From Paenibacillus silvae (GTDB lineage Bacteria; Bacillota; Bacilli; Paenibacillales; Paenibacillaceae), in assembly GCF_014639235.1 (NCBI RefSeq), contig NZ_BMFU01000003.1, positions 248,001-312,000 of the forward strand: 64,000 bases of DNA. The letters are read 5' to 3'. Positions 26,924 through 35,708 of this stretch are shown piece by piece. The notes under the pieces are model-generated. The model saw nothing but the letters and a program-made list of their open reading frames with translations. It was not told the origin of the DNA and made no database searches. Both the position numbers and the translations under genes were made by a program. The stretch's first letter is position 1, and each line of letters opens with the position of its first letter.

Positions 26924-27433
26924 TTATTTATGGATATGAACTTTGATTTTAGAAATTTGTTTATCTAATAAATTATAGATTTTTTCGATTTCTTCTTCTT
27001 TAATCTTATTTTTTATCAATTCATTTTTAATTTCTTTTTGGAGTTCAGTTAATGCTTCAAGTTTCAATGTTAAATACCAGCTTGTCCATTCCGTAACTAG
27101 GCTATCATCAAAGCACTCTCCATCGGTATAAAAGAACATTCTATAATAACCTATTCTCTTTTCTTTATAGTAAATGTCAAACGTAGATATAACCTGCTGA
27201 GAATAGTGACTGTCTGCGATCTGATAATCGGAATGAAAAATAGTTTTATACTCAATTGTATCTATTGAAGACTTAATATCTTCTAGACTCAATTCATCAA
27301 AAAATAAACTAATTTCTTCTGGATATTCTTTCATGTAGTTATTGAATGCTATCCAGAAACCTTCTAAAGTTCTATCCATAATTTTATGTGTAACAATCCA
27401 GCTCTCTAGCGCTAAATTATCCAATTGAATCAT
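26924..27433 (-). CDS. Hypothetical 169-residue cassette protein
   Basis: Soluble, acidic, with an amphipathic helical C-terminus (ELQKEIKNELIKNKIKEEEI). No recognised domain. It is the unit lying immediately next to the second attI-like sequence at 27459, with an intact attC-like site on its downstream side, a canonical single-gene unit. Confidence 0.75.
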   Translation of the reverse strand: MIQLDNLALESWIVTHKIMDRTLEGFWIAFNNYMKEYPEEISLFFDELSLEDIKSSIDTIEYKTIFHSDYQIADSHYSQQVISTFDIYYKEKRIGYYRMFFYTDGECFDDSLVTEWTSWYLTLKLEALTELQKEIKNELIKNKIKEEEIEKIYNLLDKQISKIKVHIHK

Positions 27434-27458
27434 CCATTCTTTAAAATCTTATTTAGTC

Positions 27459-27600
27459 TCACATAACATCTAATTTATTTACCTCGCACTATAAAACATA
27501 TCCCGCGTTATATGTGGAATTACGTATATGATACTCTATGATGTGAGATTTGCGAAGAAAAAATTGGTTGAAAAGGGAGAATTACTCGGTTACTCAGTCC
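27459..27600 (-). other. Second, diverged copy of the recombinase-proximal attI-like region
   Basis: About 140 bp aligns with 51665-51800 beside the recombinase gene. Shared blocks include ATAACATCT (core box), TACGTATATGATA, TGCGAAGAAAAA and GAAAAGGGAGAA. The similarity runs up to the position matching the recombinase stop codon and then fades. No recombinase gene follows; a NUDIX gene lies there instead. The rest of the 309-bp space to 27742 holds nothing else I can support. Confidence 0.7.
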
Positions 27601-27742
27601 CACAGCGAACCGTACTCACCTGAGGACTGTAATATCATAGTCTTGCAATAATTAATTTTTCGGAATATCCAAAATGACGCTAAATCACCAAGTCTCATAG
27701 ATTCTATGGTTTTGTTAGAACAAAAAACTACTCGAATAGATC

Positions 27743-28255
27743 TTAATTTGATCTTACGATTTCTTCAATTTCTTTTCCAAACCTGTGTTTCAAATAATAC
27801 ATTAACCCTGCGCGATCAACATCTGAAAACTGTCTTGGATCACCGATCATCCTTTCATAGACCTCGTCAACCGTTCTCCATCCGATATTTGCGGTTTCGT
27901 CTCCTGTTTCCAAGAGTTCCCCTTCCACCTTACATATAAAATACATGCCAATCGAATCCACTGGCCCTTTAATGGTTTGATATACACAATACGGCTCCAA
28001 ACATTCAACTTCAAAATCCGGGTTGATCCCACATGTATCTATTCGCTTGTCACTGCCTTCTACCGATATAACGTTCAAGCCTGTTTCTTCATGAACTTCT
28101 CTTCTCAGTCCATCAACTATGGATTCGTAAAGTTCCAATCTGCCACCTGGCAGTTCCAGTGACTCCTCATTCTTTTTATTTCGAGTCTGAATTATGATTT
28201 CTGGTCTATTCTTTTTTTTGCGTTCAACAAAAGCTCTGGCATTAACATAGAACAT
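27743..28255 (-). CDS. NUDIX hydrolase
   Basis: 170 residues with a complete Nudix box, GGRLELYESIVDGLRREVHE followed by ETGL (near residues 37-59; G-x5-E-x7-REVHEE-x-G). Hydrolyses a nucleoside diphosphate linked to another moiety; the substrate cannot be read from the sequence. Single-gene unit between the second attI-like copy and a decayed site at 28411. Confidence 0.9.
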   Translation of the reverse strand: MFYVNARAFVERKKKNRPEIIIQTRNKKNEESLELPGGRLELYESIVDGLRREVHEETGLNVISVEGSDKRIDTCGINPDFEVECLEPYCVYQTIKGPVDSIGMYFICKVEGELLETGDETANIGWRTVDEVYERMIGDPRQFSDVDRAGLMYYLKHRFGKEIEEIVRSN

Positions 28256-28410
28256 TGATGATTCTCCTTTCGTATAGATGTCCTTTTACTCAGTGCTGGT
28301 TGTGCAGATTTAAACTGCTGCAATAGCGATTCTTAGGTTTTTTTATTATCCATTTCCCCTCAGCCTTCCTTGTGCAAACAACCGGATATTATTATTTATT
28401 TTTAAGAATC

Positions 28411-28512
28411 TCGTCTAAAGTTCCGCGCTCAAGAAGCGACCCAGCCCTAGTTAGGTCTATCTTAGGCTGGGTCGTAAGTTGTCTTCAACTATCTTTACCG
28501 GTTAGCGTAATC
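28411..28512 (-). repeat. Degenerate attC-like site
   Basis: The left arm TCTAAAGTTCCGCGCTCAAGAAG and right box GTTAGCG are altered, but the strong GACCCAGCC/GGCTGGGTC hairpin remains. The layout mirrors the hairpin of the site at 34601. Confidence 0.45.
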
Positions 28513-28529
28513 TACTTTAGGTGACACGG

Positions 28530-29105
28530 TTATCTTATCGTCTGGTAAGCAAGACCTATGGCTCCAGAATCAAAGGTCTTATTTTCAATGAGTTTAAGAT
28601 TGATCTTCTCCTTGATGCCTTGGAATAACGGCAATCCCTTACCGATCAGAACTGGAGAAACCGTAATTTTATATTCATCAATTAAATTAAGCTGCATAAG
28701 GTGGTGTGCGAACCTGGGACTACCGAGGATGACCATGTCCCTGCCTGGCTGCTGTTTGAGGTTCTTGATCTCTTCCTCGACATCTTCTTTCACCAGTCTT
28801 GAATTGTTCCATTCGACTTTCTCCAGCGTCGTGGAAAAAACGATTTTGGCTGTCTTTTCGATCCACTCCGCATGATCCCGTTCATGTTGCGAAGCAGATG
28901 GATCAGCAGGCACAGATGGCCAGTAACTGTGCATCATCTGATAAGTCCCCCGCCCCCAAAGTACAGTGTCGGCCGTACTCAGAATATCTTTCGCGTGCTT
29001 TTCCAAATCAGCATCATATGAAACCCAGCCAATATCCATTTCACCATTCGGCCCTTCTACAAAACCGTCAAGCGATGCGTGCAGAAATAAAACGAGTTTT
29101 CTCAT
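28530..29105 (-). CDS. Dihydrofolate-reductase-family (RibD C-terminal-like) protein
   Basis: 191 residues. LVLFLHASLDGFVEGPNGEM at the N-terminus, DTVLWGRGTYQMM near residue 50 and DMVILGSPRFAHHLM near residue 125 match the RibD_C/DHFR-like NADPH-binding fold. Several family members are carried on mobile DNA. The ATG at 29105 with AAAGGAGAA is preferred to a start 12 codons upstream. Confidence 0.87.
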   Translation of the reverse strand: MRKLVLFLHASLDGFVEGPNGEMDIGWVSYDADLEKHAKDILSTADTVLWGRGTYQMMHSYWPSVPADPSASQHERDHAEWIEKTAKIVFSTTLEKVEWNNSRLVKEDVEEEIKNLKQQPGRDMVILGSPRFAHHLMQLNLIDEYKITVSPVLIGKGLPLFQGIKEKINLKLIENKTFDSGAIGLAYQTIR

Positions 29106-29290
29106 TTTTAGTTCTCCTTTGCTCATAAGGGATTTCAACATTATACATTAACTACATTTTAGTAAAATTCAACCTGGGGATGTTTCTTATGCATTGCTAA
29201 TGGAATATTCTACTCATCCACAAAAAAACCTCCTTAAAAGTGTAGGAATAAATGTTCCAAGTAACTGCATCAGAATCTTTATATCTTTCA

Positions 29291-29398
29291 CTTACATGGT
29301 TTCAGCCCGAAGGGGTTGAATGCTGAAATTCCTCTTTGAAACCCCTCCCTCAGGCCAGAGCTTAGAAGAAGAAATTGCTTTAACATCTTGTTATGAGA
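29291..29398 (-). repeat. Degenerate attC-like site (type A)
   Basis: CCCGAAGGGGTTGAATGCTG and AAATTCCTCTTTGAAACC match the interior of intact type-A sites; the right arm TTGTTATGAGAAG keeps the core. The left arm carries deletions. Confidence 0.6.
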
Positions 29399-29431
29399 AG
29401 TTATCTCTTCTTAAAAAGCTGCCCATTTCCT

Positions 29432-29796
29432 TCACAATCCATTCTCTAAGTCATTTATTGTATTTAACCAGATTGGATATCCTTCTGATTCTTCCCATAG
29501 CTCTTTTAGTTCTGAATCTTTCCTAATTTTCTTAACTGCACGTTTGGCTTTTGAAATGTTTTTTTCCTTTACCCTTTATGTGTATTGATCCAGTCATATA
29601 GATCTCCAGTATTACTTCGATTATTCAATAACTCTTTCCCAGGACTACCTTGTAATGCTGCAAGAATTTCAATTGCGCCCAGTGCATTTGAAGCCAAATC
29701 TGACTCAATATATTCATCTTCCAATACTTCTTCAATCTTCTCTTCAATGAATTCGATACCATCAGAATCAAGTAAATCTACCCGTTGAGATACCTC
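29432..29796 (-). pseudogene. Broken DUF4259-like gene
   Basis: Reading leftward, one frame gives LLDSDGIEFIEEKIEEVLED...SNALGAIEILAALQGSPG ending at a stop after LYDWINTHKG. A second frame then continues KAKRAVKKIRKDSELKELWE...IWLNTINDLENG. Together these resemble the C-terminal two thirds of DUF4259 proteins. The start of the gene is missing (in-frame TAG just before), and a frameshift splits the remainder. It sits where a unit is expected, between the decayed site at 29291 and the DUF4127 gene. Confidence 0.65.
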
Positions 29797-29828
29797 CTAA
29801 AATTGTGATTATATTCCTCAAAGATTTA

Positions 29829-29854
29829 AAAAAGAACAAACGTTCTTTTTTGAT
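29829..29854. promoter_or_regulatory. Symmetric GAAC-N4-GTTC hairpin with A/T tails
   Basis: AAAAAAGAACAAACGTTCTTTTTT is a near-perfect palindrome. It could act as a bidirectional terminator; the core GAAC-AAAC-GTTC also matches the spacing of a Gram-positive LexA box. Nothing distinguishes the two readings here. Confidence 0.35.
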
Positions 29855-30068
29855 TTTATCTAAAATCTCATTTTTAGAAATTTTAAAAAAGGCGGTTAAA
29901 AAACGAATTTATGTTTTTTTATATTTCAGGTTGTATTCTAGGGCTACAGTCTACCTTATAAGTGAAGGCACAAACAAATAGAAAAGAGATGGGATTGGGG
30001 AAGATATCCATTTCATTTCTTTCTTCCCTTGTTATTGAGCCTATATCAAACTAAGGGAGAATAGGAAT

Positions 30069-31769
30069 ATGAAGAATGTATTGTATGTACCGTTGGATGA
30101 CAGACCAGTGAATTTGGATGATGTCATCGTGCTAGGTAGATCAGCAGGAATTAACGTAATTACCCCAAATTTAAGTGATATTACAAACCGTCTGGATTCC
30201 CAAAAGACAGCTTCTGGATCCACACTGGTCTCGACATCTTCGCCGACTTACGGAAATGCGGCGAATATCCGTCAGTTCATCTTAAATAACGCTGCCTCTG
30301 TCGACGGGTTTATTATATCCTCAGATATGCTTGCCTACGGAGGTCTCATTGCTAGTAGACGATTGCGTACGAGTCCCGGAGGAGCTTACCCGGCCTACGA
30401 TAGTATCACAACGGATCTGTTGGATGTTATTCGACTAGTAAAACAATCTTATCCGAGTAAGCCAATCTATGTGTTAGATACAATTATGCGTCTAGCTACA
30501 ACTGCCTTTGCAGGCGGACTGTCTTTTGCAGCTTACAATGAATCACGTACGTTTATGTTGCAGCCGAGAAGAAGTTTTTCACAGTTTGCAGATATTATTG
30601 CAGGTTATAATTTGTCACCTACCGGTTCATATGGAAGTACTACAAACTTCAATAAAGAACAGTACTACAACACTAGACAACATAAATTTAAAAGTAATCG
30701 TTACATTCTAGAGCAATTAGCACAGGCAGGATATATTGATTTTCTAGCTGTGGGAGTTGATGATGCGAATACACAGGGGGTGCAGATTAACGAGATTAAT
30801 TTTGTTGAGGGTCGTATTAACGCCTGGCTCGGTGGTACAAACGGCCAAAATCCGGACCGAGCAATTATTCTCCCTGATGCGGATGGATTGGGTCATGCCT
30901 TGATGGCCAGAATGGCAAATCAGCTATATCTTAATGGGGTAAAGCCAAGGTATACGGTTCAGTACTTCGGCCCTCATGGTTCCACAATTACTAGTCAGTA
31001 TGAATATATGGATGTGCACCAAAATATTCTTCGTCACATTGATATTGTTGGCGGTCAGTCCGTGAGCAGTTCACCAACTGTCGAAATCATCGGGGTTACA
31101 GATGCTGCTCAAGTTACAGCAGCCGTCAATCGAATTGTGGCTAATAGTACAAATCGCGTTCCGACCGTGGTAATTGATTTTGTTGGAGGAGGTTCAGCAA
31201 ACGCTGCGGTCACAGATGGACTGTTGGGAAGTCAACACACCGGGCGTATCTTAGGTTACAGTGCTTGGAATACGCCAGGAAATAAGATCGGTATAGCCTT
31301 AGGTATGGGACAAGCACGATATGCATATTTGGTCACTGAAACAGATCTCAATGCACTTAGCACAGCAGTAAATGCACACGGTTCTCTCTTGTTCAAACGT
31401 TTCTTAAAAGACTACTATTACAAAACGGTTGCTATTGATGAAATTCGTACCTACTCCAGAGCGAATTCGCTATATACTAATGTTGCTACAATTGCAGATC
31501 AGAATATGCTTCTATTTAATAGTCCTGCAGATTATTCACATTTGCAAAGTGTATTGCGAAACAGAATGCAAACGCATCGAACGACACTTTCCGGAAAAAG
31601 TGCTTTCCTTATTAACGGTACAGGAACATCATATGATGTACGACAAATTTCGGGAGGAACCTGGTCGTTTGCAGGATATGCCAATTCAACACTTGCATAC
31701 GGTGATCCTGATTATCTCTGGAAACGGGCTTTTGAAGTTACGTTGAATCCTGTAGTAACGCTACAGTAA
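30069..31769 (+). CDS. DUF4127 family protein
   Basis: 566 residues with the family hallmark VLYVPLDDRPVNLDDV at the N-terminus, followed by ISSDMLAYGGLIASR near residue 85 and the DADGLGHALMAR segment near residue 275. No signal peptide. Function unknown; an alpha/beta hydrolase-like or cell-envelope role has been proposed for relatives but is unproven. It is rightward, opposite to most of the array. AGGGAGAA precedes the ATG. Confidence 0.88.
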   Translation: MKNVLYVPLDDRPVNLDDVIVLGRSAGINVITPNLSDITNRLDSQKTASGSTLVSTSSPTYGNAANIRQFILNNAASVDGFIISSDMLAYGGLIASRRLRTSPGGAYPAYDSITTDLLDVIRLVKQSYPSKPIYVLDTIMRLATTAFAGGLSFAAYNESRTFMLQPRRSFSQFADIIAGYNLSPTGSYGSTTNFNKEQYYNTRQHKFKSNRYILEQLAQAGYIDFLAVGVDDANTQGVQINEINFVEGRINAWLGGTNGQNPDRAIILPDADGLGHALMARMANQLYLNGVKPRYTVQYFGPHGSTITSQYEYMDVHQNILRHIDIVGGQSVSSSPTVEIIGVTDAAQVTAAVNRIVANSTNRVPTVVIDFVGGGSANAAVTDGLLGSQHTGRILGYSAWNTPGNKIGIALGMGQARYAYLVTETDLNALSTAVNAHGSLLFKRFLKDYYYKTVAIDEIRTYSRANSLYTNVATIADQNMLLFNSPADYSHLQSVLRNRMQTHRTTLSGKSAFLINGTGTSYDVRQISGGTWSFAGYANSTLAYGDPDYLWKRAFEVTLNPVVTLQ

Positions 31770-31775
31770 TAACAA

Positions 31776-31818
31776 ACAAGAATAAGACGGTTCCTATGTG
31801 GAACCGTCTTATTCTTGT
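31776..31818. terminator. Bidirectional terminator
   Basis: Near-perfect 18-bp stem with arms CAAGAATAAGACGGTTCC and GGAACCGTCTTATTCTTG around a 5-nt loop, placed between two convergent genes. It can end both transcripts. Confidence 0.9.
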
Positions 31819-31827
31819 TAAGTAGTG

Positions 31828-32640
31828 TTACGGATTCAATACTTCTTTGACCAAGGAGAAATCTACCCCATCCACTTTCCAGCCTTTACTGGTATATACA
31901 AGCTTAGCTGTTCTGTAGAGTGTTTCATTAGGAGCATATTTAGAATCAGGACCCGAAGATTGACTTAATTTTGCGGTATTGGTGTTGGTATAACTGATGG
32001 CAGATTGATAAACGGTTGTAAATTTTAGATCATATTTCAACCCTTTGCTACGAATGATTTCATTGATAAATTTATCCGTAAAATATGGGCTGAAGGTCGC
32101 TCGGATTTGCTTAATTGATGATAGATCCGTTGCTTCATTTAATTTGTTTACGAATAGCTGTCTTTGCTTATCCGTAATTTTTTTTGCATTTGGAATTTGA
32201 ACTTGTGGTTTTTGTATGGTTACTTGGAGTTGCTTCCCCTCTAACGTAATCGTCGCCTGACTCGCTTGTTGATTCCAGTTTACGTCTGCTCCTAAAGTTT
32301 GACTTACAAAACGAGCAGGTACATATGTGGAATTGTAATTTAGTTCTGCTGGAACATCCAATAGAATCTCCGATTGATTAAGCATTACTTTTTTTGAATT
32401 AATGGTGAGAACCATTTCTGTATTTTCTTTAGTAATGGTAATGGTTTTTTGTTGTTGATCCCACTTCACGTCTGCCCCAAGGTTTTCAGAAACAGCTCTT
32501 AGCGGGATGAGTACTCGATTGTTTTTTAAAATACCACTATCTATGGTGATTTGTGTATCAGCAGCAAAGCTAGATGAGCTGAAGTTAGGCAGGACAAGCA
32601 TAGAAGCCGCCAACATTGTAAGAGATATTTTCTTGAACAT
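31828..32640 (-). CDS. Copper-amine-oxidase N-terminal (stalk) domain secreted protein
   Basis: 270 residues with a signal peptide (MFKKISLTMLAASMLVLPNF...SFAA). Two stalk repeats follow: GILKNNRVLIPLRAVSENLG/ADVKWDQQQKTITI near residue 40 and TYVPARFVSQTLG/ADVNWNQQ near residue 105. The C-terminal 130 residues are a helical domain of unknown role. Such domains are common on the Paenibacillus cell surface. AGGAGG lies before the ATG. It is convergent with the DUF4127 gene. Confidence 0.9.
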   Translation of the reverse strand: MFKKISLTMLAASMLVLPNFSSSSFAADTQITIDSGILKNNRVLIPLRAVSENLGADVKWDQQQKTITITKENTEMVLTINSKKVMLNQSEILLDVPAELNYNSTYVPARFVSQTLGADVNWNQQASQATITLEGKQLQVTIQKPQVQIPNAKKITDKQRQLFVNKLNEATDLSSIKQIRATFSPYFTDKFINEIIRSKGLKYDLKFTTVYQSAISYTNTNTAKLSQSSGPDSKYAPNETLYRTAKLVYTSKGWKVDGVDFSLVKEVLNP

Positions 32641-32820
32641 TTGTAATCCTCCTAAAATTAAGCTTATTTGTAAGTTTAGACGCGATACATAGAGAAAATG
32701 TTTCTATTTGAATGATAAAACTTCAAATTAATGTAGTTTATATGAAAATTACCTCTTACGAAAACTTCACCATGTCCGCTAAAACAAATCATCAAGGACT
32801 GGAGAATCCACTCTGGAGTT

Positions 32821-32981
32821 TCATATAACATTCTTGCATTAACGAACCCGAAAGGCTTAATTGAAGCGAATGCGGAACGGATCGCAGACTTAGCCTTGCA
32901 GGGTTGGGACGTGAATCCACTTCTCTTCAACTTCTTAATCCGTGATCGAGGAGCTTTGCAACGATGCTGTGTTATACGTAG
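32821..32981 (-). repeat. attC-like site (long type C)
   Basis: Left arm CATATAACATTCTTGCATTAACGAAC, right core TGTGTTATACGTAG. The interior keeps GACTTAGCCTTGCAGGGTTG, shared with the site at 40148. Confidence 0.75.
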
Positions 32982-33007
32982 GGCCTTGAGTTACTTCTAT
33001 TATTAAC

Positions 33008-33187
33008 TTAAATTAGTCTAAAAAGTAGACTGATCCCGTTGATTGCAATCAAAATGTATATATAAAACTTCACTTTTCTTAATGTCTGAACACTTTCTAC
33101 TTTGATTTTTCTATTAAGAACATACAATGCTATTATTGATGCTATTAAACCTATGATGCTAAACACCGTTGATACAATACCCCACAT
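33008..33187 (-). CDS. Small two-helix membrane protein
   Basis: 59 residues: MWGIVSTVFSIIGLIASIIA is the first membrane segment and FYIYILIAINGISLLFRLI the second, with a basic loop. GAGGAG precedes the ATG at 33187; a longer frame upstream reads through the attC-like site and is rejected. Function unknown; the only gene of its unit. Confidence 0.7.
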   Translation of the reverse strand: MWGIVSTVFSIIGLIASIIALYVLNRKIKVESVQTLRKVKFYIYILIAINGISLLFRLI

Positions 33188-33270
33188 AATAGTATTCTCC
33201 TCATAGATAATGTGAAAATTGTTATGATAATGACTTTTCGCACTATTTCTTCCTATGAAATTCGTCCTTT

Positions 33271-33349
33271 CGTATAACGTTCCTGTATTCACGACCTAGC
33301 GTATGCTGGTGGCCGGCGTATGCCGGTAGCTTGAATATTATGTTAGATG
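33271..33349 (-). repeat. attC-like site (short form)
   Basis: 79 bp only: left arm CGTATAACGTTCCTGTATTCACG, right arm TTGAATATTATGTTAGATG. Two small hairpins (CTAGC/GCTGG and CCGGC/GCCGG) replace the usual three. Confidence 0.85.
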
Positions 33350-33433
33350 ATGATAAGTCTTCATTGAGGGGCTTTCAAATTTCACTAAGTAATTTCATAA
33401 TTGACATAAAGTTATTTAATCCCAGTCCATATA

Positions 33434-33709
33434 TCATCGTATTTCTAATTTTTCTTCCTCACAGTCAGGGCATTTCAAAGAATTTTCTTCTATTTCATCC
33501 AGCAATGGTTTTTGAGGCATTTGTACATGACAACGCGGACAGTCATAACTATTTATATAAGAATAATCTTTTGAGATTATATGTAGAAATGTACGATTCA
33601 GTAAATATTCACATTGTTCGCAAACGTAAAGTCCGTCATAACATTCAAAACGTACATCTTCTTCATTCATAATATTTTTTGATGTGTTGTCGCCCTTCTT
33701 CTTGTTCAT
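33434..33709 (-). CDS. Small zinc-ribbon-like protein
   Basis: 91 residues with three CxxC pairs: CEQC, CPRC and CPDC, spaced as in zinc-ribbon proteins, and acidic linkers. No enzyme domain. Could bind nucleic acid or another protein (inference). Single-gene unit. Confidence 0.65.
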   Translation of the reverse strand: MNKKKGDNTSKNIMNEEDVRFECYDGLYVCEQCEYLLNRTFLHIISKDYSYINSYDCPRCHVQMPQKPLLDEIEENSLKCPDCEEEKLEIR

Positions 33710-33753
33710 ACCACTCCAAAATAGTCTTCAAATTTATATAATTCCCCCAATTA

Positions 33754-33940
33754 CATCTAAGGTTTTGTATTCACGACGTCCTAGCACCTAAACCTAAACT
33801 GCTCGCCGAACGACTAGTTCGATCGACTGGCCACGACCGCGATTCGTGGTAGGATGTGTCGCCTGAATCCACTTCCCTGACTTATCTCCTGGCGACCGAG
33901 GCGGCTTGTCCACCAATGCGTTAACACATTGTTATACAAT
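33754..33940 (-). repeat. attC-like site (long, altered arms)
   Basis: Left arm CATCTAAGGTTTTGTATTCACG and right core CATTGTTATACAATG. The interior is about 150 bp with CCACGACCGCGATTCGTGG folding on itself. Confidence 0.65.
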
Positions 33941-33957
33941 GCGCACACCTCCCTCGA

Positions 33958-34566
33958 TTACGCTAACTTAGAAAATCGATCTTTTATTAAATCATTAATT
34001 AATTTGTGTTTGACTTTACTTGTATATAGCATTGTAAGACTCTGACCATCATTAAAATGAATAAAGTAATTTTCATCGTCACTTCTGATAGCTAGTTCCC
34101 CAATCTTCCTCAGCAAATTAAAGTCAATCCAATCATCTTCAAAATGTATTTCCCATTCATATTTCTGATCATCTAAAATAAACGATACTTTAGCATCTTC
34201 ATTATCAAAATCAACATGGCTTTTTACCTGTTGCATTTGCAATTTACCACGAGTTAAACTTACGAGTTCATTAATGATTGTCGAATAAATCTCTTCGTTC
34301 TCAACGCATTCGGTATCAAAGCTCCAAACATCGTTCGACAATCTAACTTGATTGTCATTTTCATCAATAAGATCTAAACCAATCATCGAAAGTAAGAGAG
34401 AATAGGGATCGTCTTCGTAAGTTTCGCGATCAAAATGATGCAACAACTCTTTAACAACACCATCATCATCAGTTGTGAAAGATATACCAATATCTTTGAG
34501 TACCTCTATTTGGTTTTCTAGTGAGATCTTTGTTTCTTTTGATTTCTTATGAAAAAAGTCAAACAT
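33958..34566 (-). CDS. Hypothetical 202-residue cassette protein
   Basis: Acidic soluble protein beginning MFDFFHKKSKETKISLENQ, with many Asp/Glu and no recognised domain. GGGGGGATC is before the ATG at 34566; a frame starting at 34605 enters the attC-like site and is rejected. The overall composition resembles immunity-type proteins, but this is only an impression. Confidence 0.7.
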   Translation of the reverse strand: MFDFFHKKSKETKISLENQIEVLKDIGISFTTDDDGVVKELLHHFDRETYEDDPYSLLLSMIGLDLIDENDNQVRLSNDVWSFDTECVENEEIYSTIINELVSLTRGKLQMQQVKSHVDFDNEDAKVSFILDDQKYEWEIHFEDDWIDFNLLRKIGELAIRSDDENYFIHFNDGQSLTMLYTSKVKHKLINDLIKDRFSKLA

Positions 34567-34600
34567 CCTTGATCCCCCCTTAATACTAGCTAGCGTCCCT

Positions 34601-34756
34601 TTCATATAACGTTCTGGTATTCACGACGTCGATCCCCCTTAGATAGCTCTTATCTTAGGGGATCGATGTGTCCGGCTGCCCCAACTTCCCCGAAACCCCT
34701 CTACCCGGACCGAGGGCCGAATGGCACGATGCGTGAATATGTTGTTATGAGATGGG
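34601..34756 (-). repeat. attC-like site (long type C)
   Basis: Left arm TTCATATAACGTTCTGGTATTCACG, right arm CGTGAATATGTTGTTATGAG. A strong GATCCCCCTTAGA/TCTTAGGGGATC hairpin fills the left part. Confidence 0.8.
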
Positions 34757-34764
34757 ACTTACCT

Positions 34765-35574
34765 TCATTGATTTGGCCCAATTATGTTCTTTATAAGATC
34801 TGAATAATAGGTTATTACTTCCTCATAATGTTTCATTTCATCTTTATCAGAAGTATGTAAGATATCATGTTCTATATTTGCTATTTCAGTATTTACAATT
34901 TCAATTAACTGCTTTTTAGTTTTACTTATTAACCATGGAAGCCATCTGGTTAATGCTACCTCTTCGTAATCCTCTAATATCATTACAACTTCTGTTAATT
35001 TAAAATAACAATATAATGAGTATATTAGTACATCGTATTTGTAAGAATCCTTGTTAATTGTAAACATACCATTCTCCACAAAAGCATCAATCAACACAAA
35101 ATTAGGATGAGTAAAATCACTTAAATAGTTATAGACTTTTGTGTGTATCAAACCTTCACCTATCTGCTTTGCCATCTCAGACACAGTTAACTCAACATAG
35201 TCTATTATTTGTTGTCCATCTCTATCAAGCAATTTCCCTCGACTTGGTCTAAAATAGACTCCGGCGTCCTTGCCTAGTGGGTAAACAACAAAATTATTTA
35301 TAGATTGAGGGAACTGCAAACAATATTTTGCATATATATAATTCTCATAGATTGTTCTAACTATGCTCATTGCATCTTCGTGTAGATCATTCCTAATTAA
35401 AAGAATTATTGATTTTAACGATTTTGTTGCTTTCGAAAAACAGAAATAAACAAAATCATTTATGTGGTCCCCATGGGGATCTTGAACTCCATAATATTTT
35501 ACTATCATTGTCCCTTTCTCTAAGAATTTATCTAGTGAGTTTAATAATTGTTTTTCGTATTTTTTAAGATTCAC
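34765..35574 (-). CDS. DUF5677-like protein
   Basis: 269 residues, almost entirely helical. FCFSKATKSLKSIILLIRND near residue 50 and RTIYENYIYAKYCLQF near residue 75 match the DUF5677 pattern (HEPN-like helical proteins often found near defence genes). The YLSDFTHPNF segment near residue 150 resembles an HEPN active-site helix but lacks a clear R-x4-H. The ribosome site is weak. Confidence 0.7.
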   Translation of the reverse strand: MNLKKYEKQLLNSLDKFLEKGTMIVKYYGVQDPHGDHINDFVYFCFSKATKSLKSIILLIRNDLHEDAMSIVRTIYENYIYAKYCLQFPQSINNFVVYPLGKDAGVYFRPSRGKLLDRDGQQIIDYVELTVSEMAKQIGEGLIHTKVYNYLSDFTHPNFVLIDAFVENGMFTINKDSYKYDVLIYSLYCYFKLTEVVMILEDYEEVALTRWLPWLISKTKKQLIEIVNTEIANIEHDILHTSDKDEMKHYEEVITYYSDLIKNIIGPNQ

Positions 35575-35589
35575 TATGCAAAGTCCTTT

Positions 35590-35692
35590 CTCATAACGTT
35601 CCTGTATTTACGACCCGGCGTATGCCGGGTGTCCGACGACTGTCGGACCCGGGACGAATGTCCGCAGCTTGAATATTATGTTATGTGATGTA
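35590..35692 (-). repeat. attC-like site (type B)
   Basis: Left arm TCATAACGTTCCTGTATTTACG, right arm CTTGAATATTATGTTATGTG. Hairpins CCCGGC/GCCGGG and TCCGAC/GTCGGA differ from sister sites by compensatory changes. Confidence 0.88.
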
Positions 35693-35708
35693 CCCGGCTT
35701 TAAAACAA

